Shown here: in pieces, positions 42,359 to 50,976 of the stretch
Layout of the letters: the number at the start of each line of letters is the position of its first letter
Numbering within the stretch: position 1 is the stretch's first letter
Assembly: GCF_002557795.1 (NCBI RefSeq)
Contig: NZ_CP023777.1
Span: 4,907,001-4,971,000, forward strand
Reading direction: 5' to 3'
Source: Chitinophaga caeni
GTDB lineage: Bacteria; Bacteroidota; Bacteroidia; Chitinophagales; Chitinophagaceae
DNA length: 64,000 bases
The notes under the pieces: model-generated
What the model saw: the letters and a program-made list of their open reading frames with translations, nothing else
Told to the model about the DNA's origin: nothing
The model's database searches: none
Program-made: the position numbers and the translations under genes

Positions 42359-44303
42359 TTAAAGTAGGGGGCAAAGTTAATTAAGCTTTGCCGCCCTCTC
42401 ACACCAACGTATGTACTTGCGTGGACGGCGGTTTCTTTAAAGTAGTTTACGATGTAAGGATTTGTAGTTCTCGCTCAGGCTGTAATAGCCTTGTTGCGCG
42501 AACCACAACTTATCCATACCCATGTTCAGAGCGGGGCTGTTGCTTAGCCTCCACCACCCTTTACCGCTTAGTGCAACTCGCCAGCTAAGGGTTTCTTCAA
42601 CCCCAAGTTTCCGAAGCCAGCGGACAATGCCTATCCTACGCTTGCACTGCTTCAGTCTGAAGCATTTAAGCTTGCGCCTTAGCCAACCATCCACCGATTC
42701 CATCTTGCTCTTCATGCGGGCGTAGCGAAAATAGTTCAGCCAGCCCTGTAATTTTGTTCGCAGTTGACCAATGATCCGATCCAGACTCACGCCTTTATTA
42801 CGCCTTGTTAGCTTGCGCAATCTGTCCTTTAGCCTTCTTTCGCTCGCTCTACTAAGGCCCGGGGTTCCGTCATTGAAGATACTGTGACCCAGGAAGTTTA
42901 ATTTAGCCCCCCGGCAGATCCGGCTCTTACTCCCGTTCACCTTGAGCTTGAGCATATCCATGATATACCCAGTGATACTCTCTTTCACCTCTTTGGCTCT
43001 TCGTTCACTGCTAACAAAAATTTTCACATCGTCAGCATACCTTACGTAGCTATGCCCTCTTCTTTCCAGCTCTTTATCCAGTTCGTCTAATACGATGTTG
43101 GACAATATCGGACTTAGCGGGCTGCCTTGCGGTGTGCCTTTGATGCGTTGCCCGGTCAAACCACCATGCATCATTCCTGCTTTCAGATACCGGTGTATTA
43201 GTTGAAGTACCCTGTTGTCACCGATCCGCGTTTTCAACAACCACATCAACCGGTGATGATTCACTTCATCAAAGAACTTCTCCAGGTCGAGGTCTATTAC
43301 ATACCCCTTCCCCGATGCAATGAAGATTCCCGCCGCCTTCAGTGCCTGATGCGCACTCTTGTTGGCACGGAACCCATAACTGTTCGCAGAAAATATTCTT
43401 TCATACCTTGCACTTAATACCTGGTGCACCGCTTGCTGCACCAGGCGGTCTTTCACCGTGGGTATGCCCAACAACCGCTTGCCCCCATGGGGTTTGGGTA
43501 TCTCAACTCCTCGCACAGCCCGGGGTTCGTACGTGCCTGGCAATAGCTGATCTTGCAACTCGGTGAGATGCGTTCCCAGCCAGCATCGCAACGCTTCTAC
43601 TTCCATCCCATCTACACCCGCACTTCCTCCATTGCTCCGCACCCTTTGGTACGCCTTACTTAAATTTAATGGGTCCACAATCTGATCCATTAATCGATTC
43701 GTCAGGTTTCTTTCTTCTTTACACGCAGAAAGCCACCCAGGATTTACCTTCCCGCTTTGCCCATACCTTACGGGTATAGCCGCTGCGTTAAGGTGACTGC
43801 CCTGCTCGCGTTCTTCCATCGGATTCATCCGGAGCCGCTGTACTTGGTTATCCTTTTTGTTACTCGACATTGACTTTTACTACCTCAAAAAAAAATCCCC
43901 TGCTTTAAAGATTCTGCCCTTCGCTCCCTTTCCATTACAGAAAGTTCTTCGCTAATATGGCCTCTGCTGACTTCTGATTTCACTTCTTTGCTTTGACATT
44001 CGCTCATATCGCCACCTCTGAAAAAAAAACCAGATCTCCCATGGTAAGCTCATTATTCCTACCTTGTAAGCTGCAGGATTTACTACCTCATGTTTACGTC
44101 TAACTATGGGGCTTCACTGTCTAATGCCAGTTTACCCAATGAGTAAGCCTTGTATCCTGTTCCTGTTCGTCAGCTCACAATTTTGCCCGCCGCTTCCTTC
44201 AGATTTTACTTCGCAGTAAACACCCTTGCTTTGGGCTAACGGTTCCCGTTAGATGGCCCGTTTAGGACTTTAACCTTAAAGAACAATGGCATGCATGGCG
44301 CAC
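42359..44303 (-). mobile_element. Group II intron, probably class C
   Basis: The 5' end reads GTGCGCC at 44303, matching the GUGYG consensus. Downstream of the RT gene the sequence has ACCGCCGTCC... GTGGTGTGAGAGG-like domain V/VI sequence (42375-42430) and a GGCAAAG/CTTTGCC helix with a bulged A. The 5' exon ends 9 bp beyond an intrinsic terminator stem (44312-44330), the target type of class C introns. The 3' boundary near 42359 is approximate. Confidence 0.7.
42437..43870 (-). CDS. ltrA: Group II intron reverse transcriptase/maturase
   Basis: The 477-residue protein has the RT blocks in order: VEIPKPHGGKRLLGIPTVKD, GYVIDLDLEKFFDEVNHHRL, GTPQGSPLSPILSNIVLDEL and YVRYADDVKIFV with the YADD active site. 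The maturase X domain follows (IIGQLRTKLQGWLNYFRYAR). There is no HNH endonuclease domain at the C-terminus, as in class C and D introns. It assists splicing and copies the intron into DNA targets. Confidence 0.92.
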   Translation of the reverse strand: MSSNKKDNQVQRLRMNPMEEREQGSHLNAAAIPVRYGQSGKVNPGWLSACKEERNLTNRLMDQIVDPLNLSKAYQRVRSNGGSAGVDGMEVEALRCWLGTHLTELQDQLLPGTYEPRAVRGVEIPKPHGGKRLLGIPTVKDRLVQQAVHQVLSARYERIFSANSYGFRANKSAHQALKAAGIFIASGKGYVIDLDLEKFFDEVNHHRLMWLLKTRIGDNRVLQLIHRYLKAGMMHGGLTGQRIKGTPQGSPLSPILSNIVLDELDKELERRGHSYVRYADDVKIFVSSERRAKEVKESITGYIMDMLKLKVNGSKSRICRGAKLNFLGHSIFNDGTPGLSRASERRLKDRLRKLTRRNKGVSLDRIIGQLRTKLQGWLNYFRYARMKSKMESVDGWLRRKLKCFRLKQCKRRIGIVRWLRKLGVEETLSWRVALSGKGWWRLSNSPALNMGMDKLWFAQQGYYSLSENYKSLHRKLL

Positions 44304-44311
44304 AATGAAAA

Positions 44312-44330
44312 AGCCCGGACTTGCCGGGCT
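44312..44330 (-). terminator. Intrinsic terminator, target of the intron
   Basis: AGCCCGG (44312-44318) and CCGGGCT (44324-44330) form the stem; on the minus strand it is followed by TTTTT and then the intron start. It ends the transcript of the 44336 gene. Confidence 0.75.
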
Positions 44331-44335
44331 ATTCA

Positions 44336-44764
44336 TTATTCTTTCATTCCTGTGATGAATAAATACAATCGCTTTAGAAAAGGAATTTGGTATATTACCA
44401 AAGGTAAAACGATTAAAATGATTGCCGCTATAATATGAGGCAACAGTGTGCTATAAGCGATAAAACGGAACGACTTAAAAAAAACTACTACCAGTACAAT
44501 AATTCCCATCCCGTTTAAGAGCATCCTTGACCTAATCCCTAATGATGGTAAGAATAAAAATATCAGATTGAGCAACAACACTACACCCGCAAACGAATAG
44601 AGGTATGTTTCCCAAAAGATTCCACGCTGTAAACTTCTTTCCCATTCGTGAAAGAACGATACCACAAGCACCGACAGCCGGAACAACAGATAAAAAACTG
44701 CAACTGTTATAGCTGTATTAAGTAACAGATTCACCAATATTTTTTTACTCAGGGATTGTTGCAT
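44336..44764 (-). CDS. Four-helix membrane protein, putative immunity protein
   Basis: From the Met at 44764 the protein is 142 residues with about four hydrophobic helices (LVNLLLNTAITVAVFYLLF, LYSFAGVVLLLNLIFLFLP, GMGIIVLVVVFF, HIIAAIILIVLPLVIY). It overlaps the end of the toxin-like fragment at 44745 by about 20 bp. Multi-pass immunity proteins are known for toxins that act on the inner membrane or in the periplasm. Longer starts at 44812 and 44848 are possible. Confidence 0.6.
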   Translation of the reverse strand: MQQSLSKKILVNLLLNTAITVAVFYLLFRLSVLVVSFFHEWERSLQRGIFWETYLYSFAGVVLLLNLIFLFLPSLGIRSRMLLNGMGIIVLVVVFFKSFRFIAYSTLLPHIIAAIILIVLPLVIYQIPFLKRLYLFITGMKE

Positions 44765-45095
44765 ATTTTTTAAATAAGTTGGGAACGGTATTGCCTGCTT
44801 TTCTTTGCTCATGGCCGAGAAGCAAAAAGTATGTATCGAGCCTGTCATCTACTCCCTCAGATTGTAAAAAGTCGCCCTGGCCTCTGGAAGTTTTAAATGT
44901 TTGCCCATGCTCCTGTGCCATGAACCCGAAAACAAAATTTCCTAACAAATCACTGCGGATTAATTGCTGCTTGCCATCTGTTCCGGTATATACAGTTAAT
45001 TGGTAACCATCAAGCAAATTACCTTTCGCTTTAATGTCGCCTTGTTCACCGTGATTGAAGTTGTTGTAAATAGATGTGTTTATCGGGCAACACAA
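44745..45095 (-). pseudogene. Toxin tip fragment, Ntox44-related
   Basis: The frame has no ATG, and a TAA lies just upstream of NTSIYNNFNHGEQGDIKAKG. It contains GYQLTVYTGTDGKQQLIRS and DLLGNFVFGFMAQEHG, then VDDRLDTYFLLLGHEQRKAG. The G-N-F-x-F-G segment and the closing D-D-x-x-D...G motif recall the Ntox44-like tips at 29089 and 34853. The Rhs part is missing. This is the first module upstream of the intron. Confidence 0.5.
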
Positions 45096-45307
45096 AAACT
45101 CTTATGCAATTTTTAACTGGTAATACAAATTAAAAAATCAAAATTAATTTGCAACATTTTTTTTATCCACATCATCGAACTTGGCTAATTCGCTGAAGGA
45201 GCAATGGTTTCTTTAAATATACAAGCTTCGTTTCCAACTCATTAAGACGACCATCTTACTTAATAATGTACAGTGTCAGCTTTTGTACTACTTTATCGCC
45301 TAGCTAA

Positions 45308-45442
45308 CGCTCGCTATCAACGGTGCGAAGTTCCACTGTAGTCTTGGCGGCGCTACCCGGGATTTTGAATAGATCATCCTTCGCTTATGTCCTTGACCAG
45401 ATAAGGAATCCAAGTAAATTTAATGCAATTTTAGTCGGACAA
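45308..45442. repeat. Second, truncated copy of the MITE-like element
   Basis: CGCTATCAACGGTGCGAAGT to TTTTAGTCGGACAA matches 4104-4228. The inverted-repeat end is present at 45433-45442, but the left half with the other end is not recognisable. Confidence 0.6.
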
Positions 45443-45717
45443 CAATGAAAAGAATTTATTGTTCTTATATCAAAATTCCCACTAGTCCAAAAGAAACGTC
45501 TACCTTTGTGGTTTACAATTAGAAAATTATTATCCTTATCCATACCAAACCAACCAGGTCTGTTCACCGGCCCTTTGTTCTCTAAATATTGCAATGAAAT
45601 ATCATTCACACTTTCTAAAGAGATAGCGGCCCAGATGTCAAAACTAATATTATCCTTCATTTCGTGATTCCTGATCCTGGTCAAGTCTTTCATCCAAGAA
45701 AAGCATTTACTCCCCAT
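45385..45717 (-). pseudogene. Hypothetical protein cut by the MITE-like repeat
   Basis: The frame (IWAAISLESVNDISLQYLEN, NRPGWFGMDKDNNFLIVNHK, GRRFFWTSGNFDIRTINSF) runs into the element end at about 45442, so its last 20 codons (HCCPTKIALNLLGFLIWSR) are transposon sequence. The host gene was probably longer. No family recognised. Confidence 0.45.
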
Positions 45718-46106
45718 CTTTGGAAAAATGCTTGCAACACAAAATACCTAATTCAAGGTATTTCAGTGGCAGAATTAACTGCATACATTTGCCCTTGTAC
45801 ACTTACAGGAATTACAATTAATGTATTGAACCTTGTGAACTATTATTGAATCAAATTAATTCATTTTCCTTTATTACACCTTTATTTCGGAAGTGAAATA
45901 ATAATCCAACTTATATAAGACTTAATATCAAATCTTTTGCAAATACCAGCCATTCTTTAACTTGGTGAAATTATAGTCAAATGTTGCCTGCGGTTTTCAA
46001 GGGCAATGTTTGACTAAACCAATCTATTTACCCGGACATTAAAGCATAAGTAAAAGAAGTGAATTATATAGAAACCTTGCTTTCAACAGGTATTATTCCA
46101 CTTAAA
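45718..46106. other. Gene-free spacer with an interrupted palindrome
   Basis: I see no gene. At 45974-46016 TAGTCAAA and TTGCC pair with GGCAA and TTTGACTA across a 13-nt loop with a 2-nt mismatch; it could be a terminator for rph or an old repeat end. Confidence 0.4.
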
Positions 46107-48722
46107 TCAGATAATTTCAATAAAGCCTTCCGTGCCATTGAGCCTAATGATTTGTCCGTCTTGTATTAGCCGGGTGGCATTTTCAACACCTACAATTGCG
46201 GGTAAACCATATTCCCTTGCAATAACGGCACCATGGGTCATCAACCCGCCAACTTCAGTGATTAGCCCCTTCACTAACACGAAAAGTGGCGTCCAACTCG
46301 GATCTGTAAATGGAGTAATTAAAATATCTCCTTCCTCAATATCAGCATCTTCCATGTTAAAAATTATCCTAGCCCTACCTTCGACAATTCCGGTAGAAAC
46401 CGGTAACCCGATAATTGCATTCGCAGGTAAATTCTCCCTTTTGTACTCGCCTGTGAATATTTCACCGTCTGAAGTTATCACCCTAGGGGGATTCAACCTT
46501 TTATTTTGTTCATGTACCGTTCTCCGGTTTGCAATCAGGTTTTTATCGATAATTCTTGTTTGCACTAAGCCTTTCAACTCATTAAAATCCAGGTAAAATA
46601 TATCTTCAATTTCATCGATGATACCTGCTCTCAATAATACGTCGGCTTCACGAAGCAATGCTCTTTTATATATAAAATAACGACAAATGATATCATATTT
46701 TGGATATTCCCTGAAGCCGCAATAATTCCGTAAGAAGTCGATTGCTTTTTTAGTTGCTACAGCCATTTCTTCCCCACCGCTTAAAGTCCGTATACGGTTT
46801 AATAATTCCTGTTCCTTTGACTTGGCATTTCTTAGCCCTTGTTCAAATTTCCTTTTCGCTGCACCTGTATCAAAACTTTTGATATTACTTAGAATAAGCG
46901 GTATCAATGTACTTGGTTTTTCTCTCCACCTGGGACGGGTAATATCGATTTCTCCTGTACAGCGCATACCATATTTATCAAGGAAGCCACATATAGCATC
47001 CTTAGCAAGCTGTCCTCCTGCTATATGATGCATCTGTTCCAGAAAATTATCCTCCTTAACAGTTGACAGGTAGGTCACCAATTCAGGGTAGGGACGAATT
47101 ACATCGGCAACATCCAATAAATCCAGCCCCATTTGAGAAGTAATATTATTAGGTGCAGACTGTGTTAAAATATCCGCAGCATTCTTTTCTCCAAGCCATC
47201 TTTCTATTCTACAGTTAATCCAATTGGCAGCATTCATGATAGCCATTATAAGTTGGAATACCTGTGGATTCAACATCAATTTGGTTGACATCGTGATATC
47301 ATCCAAAATGAAGTCAAAAAGTTCCGCTCCGGACTTAGATAGAATTTCCTTTTCCAAAACTGAAATCGTACGTTGGCTTTCTTGTATTAATTCTTGTACG
47401 ATATTGGACTGCTCTTCAAAAGGCGCTTTGAACTCGGAAGACAATTCCGTTTCCACTTCGCTACTATTTTCTTTATCCAAGTGTTCACCGGGTGCTATGT
47501 TAATAATATCTCCACGTTTTAAGATATTCATAATGGCATCCTTTAACAAGGGGTCAGATTGTTCCATAAGATCTAACAGGGCTTTCCTACTTTCTGGCTT
47601 AGATAAATTTTCCGAAATGTCAACAAACAATCTACCTCCCGCGGTATCCATAGGGCGAACAACTTTAAGCAGAAAAAAAGAAATACCCAAGGGCTTCATC
47701 GCATCAGTCATCATTTGCTGATGCCCTACGGATATGTAAACATGTTTCTTTTCATCATCAGCTTTTGGAATCGGAAATAAAGTAGTAATCGGCCTGCTTT
47801 GCACGATAAAAACTTGATGATCTGCAAAACACCATTCGATATCTTGGGGACAGCCAAAATGGGCTTCTATTTTTCTACCCAAATCAGCCAAGTATAAAAT
47901 TTCCTCATCATTTAGCACCTGTGATTCTTGTTGTTCGATGCTAAGGGATAAGGCTTCAGTACCACCTTCTAGTCTTGCTGAAACAGCCATTTTTTTGAAG
48001 GATATCCTTTTTTCAACTATACAACCATTCAAAGTTTTATAATTATCAGCGGACACCCTACCTTCCACCAAAGCGGAACCTAAGCCAAAACCAGCATCGA
48101 TGGAGACCACTTTTCTATTGGATGTAACTGGATCCGCTGTAAAAAGTATTCCCGAAGCCTCTGAAAATACCATTTTCTGGATAATGACTGCTAATTGCAC
48201 CCGTTTATGATCCCAACCGTTTTGCATACGGTATATTACGGCTCGATCCGTGTAAAGGGAAGCCCAACATTTACTTAGATGTTCCAATATCGAATGGATT
48301 CCTGTAATGTTTAGGAAAGAGTCCTGCTGTCCAGCAAATGAAGCAGTTGGTAAATCCTCTGCAGTAGCGCTGGAACGCAAGGCATATGCAACTTGAGAGC
48401 CATCAACAGCCAACTGGTCTTTAATTTCAGCAACTATATGACCCGGGATTGCAATATTTTCAATAGCCCAACGAATTTGAGAACAGATATCTGCTACCTT
48501 TGACCGATCTGAAATAATAAGGCCATCCAATTGATCAATCAAACGGAGGACATGCTCATTTTCAAAGACGACTTCTTGAAAAGCTACAGTCGTGACACAA
48601 AAGCCAGCAGGTACATTGATATGTTTAATTGTGTGCAATTCACCTAAGTTTGCTGCTTTGCCACCTACAGTAGCGATCATAGATTTATCAACATGCTGAA
48701 TTGGAAGGATATAATTATACAT
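46107..48722 (-). CDS. rph: Rifamycin phosphotransferase (PEP-synthase-like)
   Basis: The 871-residue length matches Rph (about 865). The N-terminal ATP-grasp domain begins GGKAANLGEL, with FAGQQDSFLNITG and DIEWCFADHQVFIVQSRPIT. A large middle domain corresponds to the rifamycin-binding region. The C-terminal swivelling domain has DPSWTPLFVLVKGLITEVGG and LMTHGAVIAREYGLPAIVGV, the His being phosphorylated. Rph transfers the ATP beta-phosphate to rifamycins and inactivates them. The substrate is inferred from the length and C-terminal motif; PEP synthases are shorter in this region. A marR gene lies 29 bp upstream. Confidence 0.85.
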   Translation of the reverse strand: MYNYILPIQHVDKSMIATVGGKAANLGELHTIKHINVPAGFCVTTVAFQEVVFENEHVLRLIDQLDGLIISDRSKVADICSQIRWAIENIAIPGHIVAEIKDQLAVDGSQVAYALRSSATAEDLPTASFAGQQDSFLNITGIHSILEHLSKCWASLYTDRAVIYRMQNGWDHKRVQLAVIIQKMVFSEASGILFTADPVTSNRKVVSIDAGFGLGSALVEGRVSADNYKTLNGCIVEKRISFKKMAVSARLEGGTEALSLSIEQQESQVLNDEEILYLADLGRKIEAHFGCPQDIEWCFADHQVFIVQSRPITTLFPIPKADDEKKHVYISVGHQQMMTDAMKPLGISFFLLKVVRPMDTAGGRLFVDISENLSKPESRKALLDLMEQSDPLLKDAIMNILKRGDIINIAPGEHLDKENSSEVETELSSEFKAPFEEQSNIVQELIQESQRTISVLEKEILSKSGAELFDFILDDITMSTKLMLNPQVFQLIMAIMNAANWINCRIERWLGEKNAADILTQSAPNNITSQMGLDLLDVADVIRPYPELVTYLSTVKEDNFLEQMHHIAGGQLAKDAICGFLDKYGMRCTGEIDITRPRWREKPSTLIPLILSNIKSFDTGAAKRKFEQGLRNAKSKEQELLNRIRTLSGGEEMAVATKKAIDFLRNYCGFREYPKYDIICRYFIYKRALLREADVLLRAGIIDEIEDIFYLDFNELKGLVQTRIIDKNLIANRRTVHEQNKRLNPPRVITSDGEIFTGEYKRENLPANAIIGLPVSTGIVEGRARIIFNMEDADIEEGDILITPFTDPSWTPLFVLVKGLITEVGGLMTHGAVIAREYGLPAIVGVENATRLIQDGQIIRLNGTEGFIEII

Positions 48723-48751
48723 AAGCTGGTAATTTTTGCATCAATTGATCA

Positions 48752-49219
48752 TTATTTCTGCAAGTTTTCAGTAGTCTTTTTCATAATCGCAATAGCCTTT
48801 TCGAAGTAGGATTCTAGTACCTTTATTTCGTCGGCAGAATAAGTCGCGAGCAGCTTTTCGGATTCCGAGCGGTAATCTTTATACAATGGGGCAAGCAAAT
48901 CCATAATTTTTTGAGTGTCTGGTTCTATTATTACTCTTCGCCTATCCCCTTCTGTAAATTTCCTTTTCACTAAACCTTTCTTTTCAAAGCGGTCTATAAG
49001 CCCGGTAATGGCACCACTAGTTAGCCCGGTCAGCGTACCCCACTCTCCGGCAGTCATTTCTCCCTTTTGAAGTAAAAAACCCAAGTATTTATGGTCCGTC
49101 CCAGAAAGCCCCGCCTTCCGACCTACAGTTTCATGCATTTCGATTGATGTATATGCATACCACTGGCTAAGTTTACGAATCTGCCGAACCTGATCTGATT
49201 TCTTAGTATCGATGGCCAT
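48752..49219 (-). CDS. MarR-family regulator
   Basis: The 155-residue winged-helix protein has MTAGEWGTLTGLTSGAITGL as the recognition region and KRKFTEGDRRRVIIEPD as the wing. It is directly upstream of rph (29 bp) and probably represses the pair until an antibiotic or related ligand is present. No palindromic operator is obvious in the 70 bp upstream. Confidence 0.88.
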   Translation of the reverse strand: MAIDTKKSDQVRQIRKLSQWYAYTSIEMHETVGRKAGLSGTDHKYLGFLLQKGEMTAGEWGTLTGLTSGAITGLIDRFEKKGLVKRKFTEGDRRRVIIEPDTQKIMDLLAPLYKDYRSESEKLLATYSADEIKVLESYFEKAIAIMKKTTENLQK

Positions 49220-49290
49220 TATTTAATTGATTTAATAATATCTTAGACACTAAGATAATAATTTATTTAGATTTTTAATCAAAAAACGAA

Positions 49291-49635
49291 TTATTTAGAA
49301 TCTTCGTGACCATTTGAGGGGTCAGTTCTTATTTTAAAATTTTTACAATGGGATTCGTTCATACATTCGGCTAACCGTTTAAGTTCTTCTTCCCAACCAT
49401 TGATCAATGCTTCCTTTTTCTTTCTACTCCAACGCTGGATTTGCTTTTCTCTATAGAAAGCCCAATCTATACGATTATATACTTCGTAATACACCAATTT
49501 GACGGGTAAGCGTTTCATAGTATGCTTGGCGCCATTGCCGGATTGATGTTGCGCTAGGCGGCGCTTTAGATACTTCGTACTGCCGGTGTAGTAACTTCCG
49601 TCTGAACAGAGTAGTATGTATGTGTAACCTTTCAT
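49291..49635 (-). CDS. GIY-YIG family protein (UPF0213-like)
   Basis: From the ATG at 49635 (MKGYTYILLCSDGSYYTGST) the protein is 114 residues. YTYILLCSDGSYYTGST is the GIY-YIG strand pair, RRLAQHQSGNGAKHT holds the catalytic Arg, and REKQIQRWSRKKKEALING closes the domain. These short forms (YhbQ/UPF0213) are common; their nuclease role is poorly defined. A longer start would include the palindrome at 49645 and is rejected. Confidence 0.85.
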   Translation of the reverse strand: MKGYTYILLCSDGSYYTGSTKYLKRRLAQHQSGNGAKHTMKRLPVKLVYYEVYNRIDWAFYREKQIQRWSRKKKEALINGWEEELKRLAECMNESHCKNFKIRTDPSNGHEDSK

Positions 49636-49644
49636 GGTAGCCCC

Positions 49645-50739
49645 AATGTGTCTTCGGCTTCGCTCAGACACAGTTGATGTGCCTCTCAAAACCAGTGAGA
49701 AAATCCCCTTCCTAGATCATTATAAAATCAAAAACGCATTCTCAAAATAATAAGTAATGATGGTTAACAAACTTGTTTCAGGTATGCTAGAACACCAAAA
49801 ACAAACTATATCTGAAATATCTCCAACAACCGCCAAAACTTCCATCAACTGTGTCTTCGGCTACGCTCAGACACAGTTGATGCGCCTCTCGAAACCAGTA
49901 AGAAAATCCCCTTACTTGATCATTATAAAATCAAAAACGCATTCTCAAAATAATAAGTAAAGATGGTTAACAAACTTGTTTCAGGTATGCTAGAACACCC
50001 GAACACCAAAAACAAACTATATCTGAAATATCTCCAACAACACCCAAAACTTCCATCAACTGTGTCTGAGCGAAGTCGAAGACACAGTTGATGCGCCTCT
50101 CAAAACCAGCGAGAAAATCTCCTTACTTGATCATTATAAAATCAAAAACGCATTCTCAAAATAATAAGTAAAGATGGTTAACATACTTATTTCAGGTATG
50201 CTAGAACACCCGAACACCAAAAACAAACAATATCTAAAATATCTCCAACAACACCCAACCACACCCAAAAGCTTCCATCAACTGTGTCTTCGGCTTCGCT
50301 CAGACACAGTTGATGCACCTCTCGAAACCAATGATAAAATCGCCTTACCTAGATCATTATAAAATCAAAATACATTCTCAAAATAATAAGTAAAGATGGT
50401 TAACATACTTATTTCAGGTATGCTAGAACACCCGAACAACAGGCACAAACAATATCTAAAATATCTCCAACAACACCCAAAACATCCATCAACTGTGTCT
50501 GAGCGAAGCCGAAGACACAGTTGATACACCTCTCGAAACCAGCAATAAAATCCCCTTCCTTAGATCAAAAAAAAATCAAAAATGTCATCTGAAAATAATA
50601 AGTGCAGATGGCTAACAAACATTATTACCGGGTACCTATACAACACCCTAACATCAAGAACAAACAATATCTAAATTCTCCAACACCCCCAAAAACTTCC
50701 ATCAACTGTGTCTGAGCGAAGCCGAAGACACAGTTGATG
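49645..50739. repeat. Array of about 211-bp units, each with a 40-bp palindrome
   Basis: Six palindromes lie at 49645-49677, 49843-49882, 50054-50093, 50276-50315, 50487-50526 and 50700-50739. Arms are CATCAACTGTGTCT and its complement. The 12-base loop is TCGGCTTCGCTC (or one mismatch) in units 1, 2 and 4 and its reverse complement in units 3, 5 and 6. The spacer between palindromes is conserved too (TCATTATAAAATCAAAAACG, ATGGTTAAC, GGTATGCTAGAACAC). Short frames in the units read through the palindromes and are probably not genes. Confidence 0.85.
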
Positions 50740-50746
50740 AACCTAG

Positions 50747-50831
50747 CGGAGAGAGAGGGATTCGAACCCCCGGACCTGTTACAGTCAACGGTTTTCAAGA
50801 CCGTCGCAATCGACCACTCTGCCATCTCTCC
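50747..50831 (-). tRNA. tRNA-Ser(UGA)
   Basis: Read on the minus strand, GGAGAGATGGCAGAGTGG starts the acceptor and D arm; the anticodon loop CTTGAAA gives anticodon TGA. A long variable arm (class II) precedes GGTTCGAATCC, and TCTCTCC-G closes the acceptor. CCA is not encoded. The gene is 85 nt. Confidence 0.95.
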
Positions 50832-50913
50832 GCTGCAAAAGTAGAAAACTGGATCAATTTTCAAAAAAAAATTTCTTCGTTGTGGAAAACTTCATGTGTA
50901 GTATAAACAAAAC

Positions 50914-50937
50914 AACCGGCTTAAAATTAAGCCGGTT
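50914..50937 (-). terminator. Terminator of the efflux operon
   Basis: AACCGGCTTAA and TTAAGCCGGTT form a perfect 11-bp stem with a 2-nt loop, 40 bp past the outer-membrane factor gene on its strand, followed by GTTTTG. Confidence 0.7.
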
Positions 50938-50976
50938 GCGGTTTTAGCGGGTATCAATCAACATAAAAAGTATCCT

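Noticed and set aside
49645..50739. Regular repeats that might be a CRISPR array
   Set aside because: Units are about 211 bp, both palindrome and spacer are conserved, and there are no cas genes nearby.
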